Below are positions 12,493 to 24,008 of a stretch of 64,000 nt of DNA, piece after piece. Each line of letters opens with the position of its first letter. The first letter of the stretch is position 1. The position numbers and the translations under genes are program-made. The notes beneath the pieces are model-generated. The model saw only the letters and a program-made list of their open reading frames with translations, made no database searches and was not told where the DNA came from. Where the stretch lies: the NCBI GenBank assembly GCA_021396245.1, contig WNYE01000004.1:711820-775819 (forward strand), in the 5' to 3' direction. The DNA is from Sporothrix humicola (taxonomy: Eukaryota > Ascomycota > Sordariomycetes > Ophiostomatales > Ophiostomataceae).

Positions 12493-12978
12493 GAAGGGGA
12501 GGCAGAGACAGGAGCAGGGAGAGTACCAGAGCAAGAAGAGTATGTCATTACGAAAGCAAAGAATAGAAACCGATTGCATGTATGTACTTACAGTACGGGA
12601 CGGGGATATCGGAAGAGCGTTTACCTTTAAAAATAGCAAGTGCGAAGAATGGCTGCAGAGCGGGATCATGGATACTGAGCCGTCTCTGTATTGTAACATA
12701 GTAGAGACGTTGCATCTTGTGCCCATCCTTTTCACTGTAGCAATTTAGCCGCTCTTACAACAAGATGCAATATGCACAAACATTAGACCAACGAGGACCA
12801 GGGATATTGGGCAGTTCGATGAGTGTAAATAAGAGGACTCCTGTGCCCTCCTTTCTTTGAATTCCATTATCATATAAATGCTTCCATGATGCTACCCTGT
12901 AAATCAGACGCCGTTGATATAACAAAACAAACCCATAAAATAGACAGCCCACGCCAAACCCCTCCCAACACTTCCACC
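12493..12978. other. Intergenic region between convergent csn1 and prp18
   Basis: No gene is seen. It must hold the 3' UTRs and polyadenylation sites of both genes, which end towards each other. Confidence 0.5.
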
Positions 12979-14188
12979 CTAGCCCATCAGCTGGCTCGCA
13001 TCCGATGGCGGCCACCGCACCTGCGCAAACGTCAGGCACCGCTTGATGCTCTGCACGTACTTGCGCGTCACGTCGTCGGTCATGACGCTGCCCTTGTCGC
13101 CGCCGTGCAGCTTCTCGCGGGCGCTGCGCTCGTGGATGCCGACCATGATGACGCCAATGGGCCAGGCGGCCTTGCCAATGCTCAGCCGCAAATAAGCGTC
13201 GTTGGCGTCGACGTACCGGCGCTCCTGGGCAGCATGGACAATCTCGACTATGGCGGGGACGATCTTTTCGTCAATATTGGCGTCTTCTAACCTTCGAAAG
13301 AGCTGGTCACGTTAGGATGAGTTCAGACAGCAGAAAATGGTGGACAAAGGGAGGACTCACTGGCTTCAAGGACAGTTTGGACTGCTCCATGATGGAGCGG
13401 GCGCCTCTACTGGCATCCGTCTCTCCGTCGTTCTTTGCACTGGCTTCCTGCAGGGCAATCTGCCATTCGCGCAGCACCAGATTGAAGTAGCTGGCAATCT
13501 GGCGGTACAGGTACTGACGCCCCTTTTTGTCGCGCGGGATGTCGGCCACTGCGGGGACCTTCATGTCCTTTTCGGGGACGGGCGCCAGTGTCGTCGGGAT
13601 GGGCAGTTTGGCGGCCTCGGCCGAGGTGAGGGCTGCTTCTGCCGCGACGGCCGTCTGTCGGTACCGCCGCAGCCGCTGTGCATGGTTCTCGCCGAAAAGG
13701 ATGATTGGCGCACCCAGTTTTATCAAAGCGGCCCGCAGCTCGCTCTCCTCCATGTCGGCGGAGTCGCCGCCGTCGTCCTCTGCAACGTCCCCCTTTGGCT
13801 CTTCGTCACCCTTGCCTGGTTGAGGCAACTCGGGCAAGCCTATCCGCTTGCGCCGCGCAGCCTCTTCCTCCGCCTCCCGCTTCTCCCGCCGCTCCCGCGA
13901 CTCAGCCGCCAGCCGCCGCCGCTTTTCTTCTCTCAACCGCGCCTCCTCGGCCGCCTCCTCCTCTCGTTGCCGCTTCGCTGCTGCCTTGGCCGACTTTTCG
14001 GCCTCGCGTGCCTTTTGCGCCTCCAGGTATGCGGCCCTGCGCTGGGCCTCGAGCTCGCTGTTGCGCACAAACTTTTTCGGGGCGTCGCTCTTGTCGCTGT
14101 TCTTGTCTATCTTGTCGGGTTCATCCGCGATGCCAAGCTGCTTCTTCTTCTTGGCCAATTGCGCCGACATGAGCGACGCGAAATCCAT
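12979..14188 (-). CDS. prp18: Pre-mRNA-splicing factor 18
   Basis: Two exons, 14188-13361 and 13302-12979, joined over a 58-nt intron (GTGAGT..CTAAC..CCAG), giving 383 residues. The protein starts MDFASLMSAQLAKKKK and continues into a long Lys/Arg/Glu-rich coiled segment (about 50-150). A PRP4-like motif follows (LGAPIILFGE, about 190), then the Prp18 helical domain, including AYLRLSIGKAAWPIGVIMVG and the loop GIHERSAREKLHGG. Prp18 acts in the second catalytic step of splicing in the spliceosome and helps 3' splice-site choice, with Slu7. An in-frame ATG lies 65 codons upstream, at 14381-14383, but that N-terminus is not family-like, so the start at 14188 is preferred. The gene is convergent with csn1. 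Confidence 0.93.
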
Positions 14189-15700
14189 GGCGGCAGTTGT
14201 GTGGAGGACGAGTGTGTGGTCGACTGTTCGTAGAGAAGAGGTATGAGTAAGAAGTGACCGTTGTATTGTGTTCGTCTGTATTGTCAAGTGTCGTAGTAGT
14301 GATGTGGTCGGACGTTGCGCTCGAAAGGCTGAGAGAATAGGTCGAATTTTTAAAGATTTTGAAGGATTAAAGTCCAAGTCCAAAGAGCTGGGATATGGTT
14401 TGGCGGTTTGGGCGGTCCACTAATAACCAGTAACCCAAAAACCCAAGCGAGCCCAGCCTTTCAGCCGCGTCGCTCCTTCTGATGGAGGCAAAAAACGTGT
14501 GTCTAATAGCGTCCCGCCTGCCAAGACCCCTGCCTTTTTGCTTGATTCTGTCGCTACTTAAATCGTCACTGACTGCATTTTACAGTTATCTTTTGCGAGG
14601 CTTACAACACAACTTGCCAAGACTTTACACATTGGATTTCTTCACGATTTTTATATATTTAGTGACCGAAGTCCGATTATCTAAAAATGTCCTTAAAGGT
14701 GTCGAGTGATAAAAGATAAGTATTTTAACGAAAAAACGCCGAAAACTAGCCATACCCGAATGTACATCGGCAAGCATCAACAAAACATTGCATTTCACTA
14801 GTCTATCAAAGTTGATAGATCCGGTTTGGCAGGGTATTATAATCCCAATTTTTTATGTGGTATTAGCAATATTTTGTTGTATATTTTTAGCTTTATTTTT
14901 GCTGAAGGAGAATGCTTTCAAGTCCACGCCCCGGGAGGACAAGCCTGATACTACAACCCGTGAACAGAGTGTCCAATGCCTGATCTTACTGGACTCGATT
15001 TGTCAAAGAAGTTGTCCTTCACAGTCTATGCTTCCCACAACCGAGCCTCGCGTATTGCCATATATTTTCCCTACTGCAGCACAAAATTCAGGTACCCTGC
15101 CTGGCCCGAATAATAGCAATACAGGAGGCGGCCGCGCCCATCACGTCGACGAGCAGGCACCCTCATTTCTCGCACATCAACTGTGCCGTACCTCAAAGTA
15201 GCAGAAATGTAGACACAGAATGAAGCTCGAGTCCTCCAACCACCAATATTTCATCGTTTCTGTAGCAGTTACCATATGGAAAATTAGAGCAGGAGATTAA
15301 TTCGAGATGTGAGAGAATTGCGGCCCTGCATCGTACCAAGCTATAGCCACGGAATAGCTGTAATAATCAGAACGTCCCATATGATACTAGAGACAGCCGC
15401 AGACACACCCGGGTGTTCGTGAACGTCCAGTCTCCCCCATTTCTTATGTGGCATGCAATTTGACAGCGCCGGGGGCGCAGGGCCAATATGCTTCTCTTTG
15501 GTTCACGTTGCCGCTTGTGACCACTTTCCAGCGTTGGATGGTCACAATTCTCTTGATCAGCGTTCCCAGGTTGTTTCTTCAATTCTTTTTTGTGTTGTAT
15601 TTGGCTACTTTCTGAGCCTATGATATATACAGTTCGCCGACTCGATTCGGTTCGATTCGATCAAAGATTCGCCGCGTTTCCGTCCCCATCGTCTCCCACT
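14189..15700. other. Intergenic region between prp18 and the complex I subunit gene
   Basis: The first 200 bp are probably the prp18 leader. An AT-rich patch lies at about 14570-14900. A 137-codon open frame at 14788-15201 has one hydrophobic stretch but no family resemblance, and I do not call it. Nothing else is recognisable. Confidence 0.45.
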
Positions 15701-16197
15701 CTAAAACTCGGTCAAAGGGTCGCCTCTCCGCTTTCCCCGTAGGTTCCACTTGCCCTGCGGATGTTGTTAGCAGTCGCTCATGTTGCATCTCTCAGTATTG
15801 TCGCAGGTAACGTACCTCAGTCGAGTAGGCCAGGATGCCAAAGAGAGCCGGAACAAACACCACGTAGGTAAAGGTGATGCGGGCAGTGCGCTTGGTCCAC
15901 CGGAAGTACTTGTAGCGGTTGGTGGTCATGTCTGTGGGAGGCGAGCGTTAGTAGGGGGGTTAAGTCTGCGGTGTGTCGTCGGCACCCGGCCCTCTGGCCG
16001 GACCTCCGCCTCAACTTTATCGTCTAATGTCGGGACTCGACGTACCATTCAACCGGACCAGCGCCGGGTCCATCGCCATCTCTGTAATTGGGAAGAATCG
16101 TTAGCATCTGTATCGTCGGTTCGCCTATCGTTCGTCCAGAGCCTTCGCTATCAATCGCGGGGGAGGTCGGCGTACTGTTGTGTTCGAGGCCACCCAT
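15701..16197 (-). CDS. Mitochondrial complex I accessory subunit, NDUFB4/B15-like
   Basis: Four small exons (16197-16176, 16081-16046, 15931-15816, 15754-15701) are needed to build a 75-residue protein. It starts MGGLEHNKMAMDPALVRLND, followed by TNRYKYFRWTKRT, one membrane helix (ITFTYVVFVPALFGILAYS) and a basic tail ending GKRRGDPLTEF. All introns have canonical ends, with CTAAC-like branch sites. Length, the single transmembrane helix and the DPALVRxN...RYKYFRW wording match the short fungal subunit assigned to the NDUFB4 (B15) family of NADH:ubiquinone oxidoreductase, an accessory subunit in the membrane arm. The family name is from memory and less certain than the gene model. It shares a 597-bp divergent promoter with apc4. 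Confidence 0.75.
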
Positions 16198-16794
16198 CTT
16201 GACGGCTTGTTATCGGTCGTCGCGGCAAAAAGGGCTCCAGGGGTTATGCTGGAGCTGTCGTTGTCGAGGAGTGGTCGTCGTCGTGATGATGTGCAGTTTT
16301 CGAAACCTCAATTGCGCTGAGGTCACAAAGTTCGACCCGAAATGGCTCGGCAGTGATTGGTGGCGCCCCAAAAGTGGCGCACCAATTCGAGAGCTCTGAT
16401 TGGCTAAGATGTTGACAAGGACAGTAAACATTGAGACAGTTGGACACTGTATTTAGCTCTGTAATTTGAGCTCTAGCGCACCAGTGGTAGCTTATGGTCA
16501 CTAATTTTGGCGCAAACTCTGAGTATCTCTAATCCGCACTGTGCATTTTACGAGGTAAGAGCATCGAACGCGACTGCTATAGCTCCAGACGCGTCAGTGG
16601 CAGCTTCTCGTAAGTGGTTTTTGATATTCACATGTTTACAGACGACGAAGTAAATACAGACGAAACTACTTTATGAACCGGAAAATGCGACGTTTATGAT
16701 ATTCGCCCCCAAAAATAATCTGCAAGGGTAAAAGCACAACAATCGACCACCTCGAGACGCCGGCACAGCTCAACCCCCACCGTATCTGGCCATC
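16198..16794. promoter_or_regulatory. Divergent promoter with three CCAAT boxes
   Basis: This region lies head to head between the complex I subunit gene and apc4. CCAAT occurs in reverse at 16356-16360, forward at 16382-16386 and reverse at 16399-16403. The first two form a symmetric pair, ATTGGTGGCGCC and TGGCGCACCAAT, around seven bases. This is a good candidate for binding of the CCAAT-binding (Hap) complex, which regulates respiratory genes in fungi. No gene is seen in the interval. Confidence 0.45.
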
Positions 16795-19675
16795 ATGGCG
16801 GGGACTGTCGAGCGCTTGAAGCTCTTCAACCAGAGCGTTTTTGTCCCGCCAGCCGACTCGCCCAACCTCGTGGCCGCTTGCCCAACGATCGACCTGACTT
16901 CGGCTGTCGGCGGTGGCAATGTCGTCTACATCCGCCGGCGTGGCGGTGAGATTGTGTCCAAGGTCACCGAGCGCAACAAGAACGTGCAAGCCCTAGCCTG
17001 GCGATCTGATGGTGGGTTCCCCAGAGCGACATTTTGGCATTCAAATGTTACTAACACGTGTAGGCCAATTTCTTGCTGTGGCGTGGAGCGACGGCATAGT
17101 TCGGCTTGCCGGGCTGGAAAGCTCCAAGGCCGTGCACCAGATCCGGCTGTACGACAGCTCACCGGTCGCCATAACCTACATCAGCTGGGCTAAGAACCTG
17201 GTCGGCAGCCAGGAGGCGTGGCAGAGCGGCCTTCTCGAGAGCCAGGACGAGCAGCAGAGCAGTGCGTTGCTTGACTTGCCAAGGGCACTCATGTTCCTCG
17301 AGGTCGAGGACGACATTCCCAAGCTGCCGCCTCTACCAGTTTCAGGTGGAACGGGGTGAGTAACTGTGGGGACAAGCAGCTTCACTGTATACACGCTCGC
17401 TGACAGAAACAGAGACGACATGTTTGTCTTTTCGACACGCACATCCCTCGAGTTCATGTTCCGGCCGCTCAAGCCCAAGGACGGAGACTCGATCCACATC
17501 ATGGTCCTCGGCACGGCCGATGGCGCCATTCATGTCAGCATCTACGACACGTTTGTGATGGGCATCTTCAGAATACCAGTACCGCTCAGTGATGGCACTC
17601 CTCCGTCCGAAAACGGGCCTCTTCTTCACCTCCGCCGCCATACATCGCATCCGGCAAGCTCAACACACACTCTCCTCCTCGCCAACGAGGAAAAGGACAA
17701 CAAGGCTGTCTACCTCTCGCACATGGACTTCTCATTTATCTACTCTTCGCCTCTCAACCTTTCCCTCCTCGCCTACAAGACAACCACCTTCCAAAAGCTT
17801 ATGCGCTACATTCGGCAAACGGCAGACCACATGCAGGTCGAATGGCAGGCGGCACGCGACCTCCCGGCCCGATTCCTCAACAGCATCCAAGAAGATCTTC
17901 AAGCGCAAAAGAAGCGCAAGAACATTGCACATGCTCTACGTGTTGCGGCCATGACGGGATACGTCCCAGCCGTTGTCAAAGAGTGGCTCGTCGACACCAT
18001 TGCAGAGAGAGTAAGTTACGGAGGGCACTTTTTATCACGAAGTTCATATCTAACACGTCCAGGGCTACCGACGGTGGGACAAGGCCGTAGCGGGCGGTCT
18101 TCAGAATCTCCGCGATCTCATCCACGAAAACATGCTGCCCGCCCTTGACCGCGCCATCCTCTCTCTCAGCCGCCTCCGCGGCTTGGCCGAGTTCCACAGC
18201 AACGACGACATTGGCTTCTCGGCCGCCCAGATTGCAGAGCTCATCGATATCGTCTCGTGCCTCATTCTCGTCGCCCACAACTCCTTGTCGCTTGTCACAG
18301 CCGAGCTCGAGCTGTTTATGTGCTTCTCGACCTGGCTGCGGTCACTCATAGAACGTTTGGCCCTGCCGGCCCAAGCAGAAGAGCAAGCTGACAAGGAGCC
18401 CAATATCAGCATTACGCCCATTGTGGATTACATTTCCAACCATTTGCTTCAGAGCCCGCTGGACCTGCACTTTGGCAAGCCGGCCGAGGGCGAGTGGAAG
18501 GCCGATTGGAAGGCCATCCAGGAAGAGTCCAGGACGGGCAAGACGAAAACAAACACGCTGTTGGACCAGCTCGAGGCGGAGATGGAGCGCGTGGACGGTT
18601 TTAGCGTCAAGCCAGACATCTTGGCCATCCTGCAAGACGGACTGCGGGACAACAAGGAAAAGCAAGCAGCCAATGCAGGCCATCACGATTTCAACGGCAA
18701 GGGCAAAGGGCTGGAAGGCCAAACCAGTCTTCCGGACGCCCCACATGAGCCTGCCGATATGGACGACGAAAAAGAAGAACCCATCAAGGCATTTACCAAG
18801 TTTGGCTTCCTCACACGCCTGTTTGCAACACAGTCTGACAGTGTCCTAAAGACGATTGCCGAGTCCGGGCGGCGGCATGTCCACTTTGGTCCCTTGACGA
18901 GGATATCCGTTGGCCAGACTGTGCAAAAGGCCAAGGTGGCCATGACGGCTGTGCCAAAGCCGGTGAGTTTTTACTCTGACGAAATGCCATGCGTATGTCC
19001 CATACTGACCATTTTGCAGGACCTGGAAGACAGTGCAGATGCTCTGACCTTTACTGCCCTCTCAACCAAAGACGATCCGAAAAAGAGTAAGCAACTAAAT
19101 TTGTCCCTTTAAACTGCACATACAGCCGATGCTAACTTCTTCCAGTCTACCTTTTCCGTTCCGCAGTCGCGACTTCCGAGGGCGTCACCACAAATGTGTC
19201 CACACAAGGCTGTGTGCTTGACCTTGGTGCCGAAGGCCGAGTTGTCGACTTCCAGTTCCAAGGCGCCAGCTTCCTGCTTATCCTCTGGGCGGCTCCGGCA
19301 GATCGCGACTCTCGCTTGATTGTCGTGCCGATCCAATCACCCAAAATCACATTTGGAGCCTACAACGTCAGCGGCAACGGCGAGGGCCTCCCTTCAGTAC
19401 AGCTAGCAGACGGTGGGCTCTGCTGGGCTACGGGTGTAAATGCCAAGGGCGACAACGACAGCCCGGTCGTGCGCATGGAAGTGCTGGGGCCCAGACAGCC
19501 TGGGCCCGAAAATATGGGGAACAACGGAGCTCTGGGAAATGGTAGCGCCTCCAACGGAGTCATTGGAGACAGCAGCGCGTCCACGGCACGCGTTTGCCTG
19601 ATGCACGCCGACGGCAAGACGCACCGCGTTCTCTCATTGCCGTCCACGGAAGAAATGTTTGGTAGCACGGCATAG
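16795..19675 (+). CDS. apc4: Anaphase-promoting complex subunit 4
   Basis: Six exons: 16795-17011, 17064-17355, 17413-18010, 18063-18962, 19020-19086 and 19146-19675, giving 867 residues. All five introns are short (52-59 nt) with GT..AG ends, and the frame is kept at each join. The N-terminus carries WD40-like blades (QALAWRSDGQFLAVAWSDGIVRL). The centre is the long helical APC4 domain (KLMRYIRQTADHMQVEWQAA; then GYRRWDKAVAGGLQNLRDL). The C-terminus is again beta-propeller-like, with a low-complexity Gly/Asn/Ser insert near residue 810. Apc4 is a platform subunit of the APC/C ubiquitin ligase that drives exit from mitosis. The end is only 228 bp from the convergent gtr2. Confidence 0.9.
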
Positions 19676-19903
19676 ACGGATGAGCACATTTCAATGAATC
19701 ATGATTTTAGCATTCAAAGCGGGAATGAAACTAAAATGAGGCATGTTATGACCAAGAAACTATGAATGGTAGTAAAAGTAAAGGTGCACAAAAATCAAAA
19801 TATATACAGATGCAAACAAAAACGCCTCGTAAACGCCAGTACCCGCCAGTTTGCTTCGTAACGACTGTCCTCCGTCTTTTTTTGTCAGTTCTCACTCACG
19901 CCG

Positions 19904-21392
19904 CTACTTCTTCTGCTTGGTGATTTTAAAGAATTCCGTCAAGCCCTTGACCACCACGTCGACGTTCATGTTGATCAGCGGGATCTTGTCGTACGAGCCT
20001 TCCTTCATCACCGCCACCAGCGCCAGGTACTTGTCGACCTCGCGCAGTAGGATCGGTTTGCTGCCGTCGGCCAGCACGATGCAGCTCTCGGCCCAGGGGC
20101 AGGCGATCTGGTCGGCGAGGGGCTGGTGCTGCTCGGCCTCGAGGCGCTGGTGGTATGCCTCAGGGCGCGCCCAACTGCCATAGACTTCGGTAATGTCAAT
20201 GATGCCGTCGATGAAATCCGAGCAAACTTCGTACGAGGCCATCTCGGCGGGCGTGCTGTCGGTGGCAATGTAAATTTTGGAGAGGACGTCGAACAGGTAG
20301 GCTTTCTCGAAGCGGCAGGTGCGGCACAGCGAGGTGAGCATGGCCTCGAGCTGGCCGAGGCGCGGAATCAATTTCTGGATGACCTTGCTAAACGCCTCAA
20401 AGATGCTGTGGTCGTAGATGCTGGTCAGGTGGAAATTGACGGGCGCGTTCTCGAAGCCTTGGTCGGACAGCTCGTCCTGCACGCGGATCATAATATCGCG
20501 GTGGATTTCCATTTTGAAGTCGTCCGACAGGCCGTCGACCTTGTGGATAAAGACCTCGATGTTGATGTTTGGGTAGTTGCGCTGGACATTGAGGATGGTG
20601 TTGTTGAGGCGGGCGACGGCTTCGAGGTAATCGTCCTGCGAGTCAATGACCCAGATGAGGGCGCCGACCTCGCCAAAGATGGCGTCCATGTCGAAGCTGC
20701 TGGCCTCAAAGTAGTCGATCTGGCCGGGGAAGTCCCATACTTGGAAATCCATAAAGGAGCTACATTGTTAGCGGACAGAATTATATTATATCCGGCTGCG
20801 GATGTGACCTACGCCATGGCATCTTTCTGCAGCCTCGAGGTGGATTCTAGAAAGAGTGTCTCGTTTGGTGGTAATTTGTGGAACACGACGCTCGATATGG
20901 ACGACTTGCCGCTCCTGTTTCGTTTGGGGGCGAACCGGTCAGCAAATCGTAAACATAATCAGGAGATTTGTCATGAGATCAAGCCATTCGGCCGAAAACT
21001 CATCACCACATCTAAACTCACGCTCTCTGTCCCATGAGCAGCAGCCTGGGCTTGCCCTTTGGTGGCGCAGGCGCGGCAGGCTCTGGTTGTTTGGCAGCAG
21101 CGGCAGCAGCAACAGCGCCCGCTGTGCCTGATGCACTTCCGGCATCGCGTTTCTGAGTTCGTTGGCGGTTCTGTTCATAGACACGTTCGAGGTTTAGTAA
21201 AGCTGGACTTGTAACGCGTTCAGATGCAGATGTGGTGGCGGCCGTGGGAGTAGGCGCCGGATCCGGCCTTGATGGAGGAAAAACACTGTCATCGGAGTGG
21301 GCAGACTGAGGAGATGTAGGAGAGGCAGAGGACGAGGAGGAGGAAGATGGCTGGACTGTTTGCAGTCGCCTTCCAGGCGAAGCAAAAGACAT
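19904..21392 (-). CDS. gtr2: RagC/D-type small GTPase Gtr2
   Basis: Three exons, 21392-21022, 20914-20813 and 20759-19904, give 442 residues. The introns (107 and 53 nt) are canonical, and the first lies inside the P-loop. The first 110 residues are a Ser/Pro/Ala-rich extension. Then come the P-loop GQRASGKS (about 121-128), G3 WDFPGQ (about 166-171), the signature GALIWVIDSQDDYLEA, and G4 HKVD. The C-terminal half is the roadblock-like dimerisation domain. WDFPGQ and the DSQDDY stretch place it with Gtr2/RagC rather than Gtr1/RagA. With Gtr1 it recruits and controls TORC1 at the vacuole according to amino-acid supply. The extension is longer than in yeast Gtr2. Confidence 0.92.
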
Positions 21393-24008
21393 ATTGAAGT
21401 TTGAGTATCAAAACAGTAAAGATAAAAAAGGATCAAGATGGAAGATAAGAATCAAAAGTAAAATGGGAGTATGAGACGACACTGGCCAGCCTTCGTTTTG
21501 TCTTTCTGTTTACCACGATTCGCTATCCAAAGCTCAAAGAAGGAATGAGAACCGGCAGGCCGGTGCGACGTGGGAGGGTATGAACAAAGAGCGCAATGAA
21601 AAGAAAAGGAAACAAGAGCTACAAGCTGTGTGTCTTGGATTGCGGGAAACGGTGAACAATGGTTTGAGAATAAAAAAGAGGCGACGGATGAGACGGTGTC
21701 TAAGATGAAGGGATATAGACGCATGAGGGAGAAAGGAGAAGAGGTGCCAGTCCAATTGTATGAGCCATATTTGATGATGAGAATAAGGGGCGAAAGATAA
21801 AGGCAAAGGAAGAAAGAAGGAAATCAGTGAAAGAGGATAATAAAATCACAGGGTGAAGGAAGCCGCGCAAGCTCAAGGTTTTTGATGTCGGACACGAAGG
21901 AAGGGGAAAGACAGAAGCACCAGACGAGATGAGCACAGAAAAAGAGACAGACAAAAGACACAGCTGACAGGCCCGAATTCGTCGTTCCTGACAGTCCAGA
22001 AGGGAAGAACATCCCGCGTGCCTGTGTCTTGTATCTCTTGTGCTCGTCGAAAGGAACCAAAAAGGCGATATGCATGTGGTCATGTAGGCAAGCACCTAAA
22101 TAAGGTTTTTGGTGGTTCTCCATTGTGTTTGACGGTATGCATCGTTTGACAGTGGCGTTTATCGTCTATTGGGTGCGCTTGCACGGGCAGATGCCGTGTC
22201 TGGCAGATGGCAGGCAGATGCATACTCTCTTTCTCTTTCTGTCCTTCTTTTTTTGTCTCTCTGCTTGCTTGCCTGCCCGCCTCCGTCACGGCCCGTGGCG
22301 TTTGCCTGTTTCCATGACCTTTTTGTGCAACAGCAGGAGGCAAGACGTGGAGGGACGTGTAGGGACGTGGAGAGGAATGAGCTGGGACAAGGAGGCCTGA
22401 CAAGGACAAGAGATGGCGGTGTGATGGGATGGGATGAGGAAGAAAAGATGAAGTAATGGGGCACAGTCCTGGTGGAACAATAAAGACGACTGGATCAAAT
22501 GAGAGCTTGAAGATCCGAAGCCAACCACTCACCACTCACCACTCGATGAGCTACGGACAAGGGTGTTGGATGTTAGGATGAGACGAGAGACAAGAAAGAA
22601 GAAAAAAGAAACAACATGACAGCAGGAAACGAAGGAAAGAGACGGTGAAGGGGGGCAAACCCAAAGACAAGAAAGGAAAAAGAAAAGATGGAGGATGAGT
22701 GACGGACACGGCACGGGGAGGATGGCAAGTTGAGATTGGGTCAACTGGGCTAGGAGCAATGAAAAAGAAAAGGATTTGATAATGAGATAATGGAGTTGTG
22801 TTTTCTTGTGTACGTCGTATGTAGAGCGCCATTTACGAGGGTCCGCGGTGTATGGCTCTCATGTGCTTTCAATGTTTTGTTAATTGCTCACCTCCATTGT
22901 GGTATTTTTTTGTTTGGTTCGTCTCTCCGTCACCCAGACCCCTTGTTCGTTGCAAGGACGGTGTGGCGAATTTGAGAGAAATACAGAATAGATACTGAGA
23001 CGAGGAGGGCGGTAGAACAGCGGGAAGCCCGCTCGGTAACGGTTTTTGTGGTATGCGCGTGTCGTTTCCGGTTGGACAGGAGGAAGCAAAGGCCAAAGAC
23101 GATAAAAGGTGGTGATAGGAGAGAGTGAGAGAGGCGGGAAGAAAAGACGTCCCGGGGAGTTGGATGTCTGTTGAGCAGGCAGACGAGGCCAAGCCTGGAG
23201 AGGCTGAGACTGGAGGCGGTGGGAAGCTGTCTGGGTCCCAGCCGTGGGGGTCGAGAGAGCGAGGAGGGCGAGATGTCAGTGACAAGGCGACAGTTTGAGA
23301 AAGAGTGGTGTGTGCGAGGCTGAGAGAGCGAGTGCGACCGAGAGCGTGAGATGTGCGAATGAGATGAGAGGTGAGAAGGTTGAAGTTCCCAAGCAAGGCG
23401 GGTTCGGTAGCTTCTGCTGAGCGTGGAGCCTACGGCAATGAGTGGGACGGGCGGGCAGACGGGACTTCGATTGCGATTGCGATTACGAACGGGGCCGATA
23501 AGAGGTGTGGTCGTGTTGCGGTGAGTTGTCGTCGTCGTTGAATGCGAAAAGATTGGATGTCGCGATAGCTTCGAGGAAGAGGGGCGGTACCTTGCTCTTT
23601 CCCGCCTTTTGCTTTTCTTGGAGCTTCCTGCCGCTTTGGATTTTGGCGCGGCTGCCCGCACTCTGGCTTTTGGAGATAATCTGAGGAATGACACACAAAA
23701 GTGACATTGGTACAAAGAGCTGGCAGTAGCGCCCCCGCCTGCTAAAACCAGCCGGCGGGGCACAGAAAATAGCTGCCTTGCCGCTAGAAATTTGCTGGAT
23801 TGCATTACCTAATGGGCGTCTCTCGTGGCGCTAATTGTCAATCTTAGCGCATGAAGCTCCCAAGCTCCAACGTCACTCCAGCACACTTCTTTCATTTCTC
23901 ATGTTTTTCTCCTTCATTTTACCAGATCGATTATTATCTACTCCGTATGATACAACATGCACTTATCTCCTCAATCTGATCGATACACCTCCTCATATAC
24001 CTCTGTCC
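21393..24008. other. Intergenic region upstream of gtr2
   Basis: The + strand is purine-rich from about 21400 to 22800, so the gtr2 sense strand is pyrimidine-rich, which fits a long leader. TACTCCGTA lies at 23939-23947. One possible coding patch on the minus strand (23483-23691) is listed separately. No other gene is recognisable. Confidence 0.45.
23483..23691 (-). CDS. Possible small coding exon, unidentified
   Basis: After a good acceptor (TTCCTCAG), the minus strand reads ISKSQSAGSRAKIQSGRKLQ, then a basic run and FLEAIATSNLFAFNDDDN, to a TAA-type stop. Codons mostly end in G or C, unlike the surrounding leader sequence. I could not find a convincing upstream exon, although an ATG lies in the same frame 16 nt before the acceptor. 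No family is recognised. It could be a short gene downstream of the MIF-domain gene, or chance. Confidence 0.25.

Noticed and set aside
11815..12735. 306-codon minus-strand frame over the csn1 3' end
   Set aside because: It is antisense to csn1 exon 4 and the 18-bp repeat; the His/Arg/Cys repeats come from the repeat read backwards.
13337..14233. 298-codon + strand frame across prp18
   Set aside because: Antisense shadow of the GC-rich prp18 exon with no domain.
14788..15201. 137-codon + strand frame with one hydrophobic segment
   Set aside because: AT-rich first part, no family resemblance, no splice or context support.
20126..21037. 303-codon + strand frame across gtr2
   Set aside because: Antisense to the GTPase domain and runs over both gtr2 introns.
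22930..23805. 291-codon minus-strand frame
   Set aside because: Mostly Ser/Arg/Pro/His low complexity from pyrimidine-rich leader; only the short patch at 23483-23691 in another frame looks coding.
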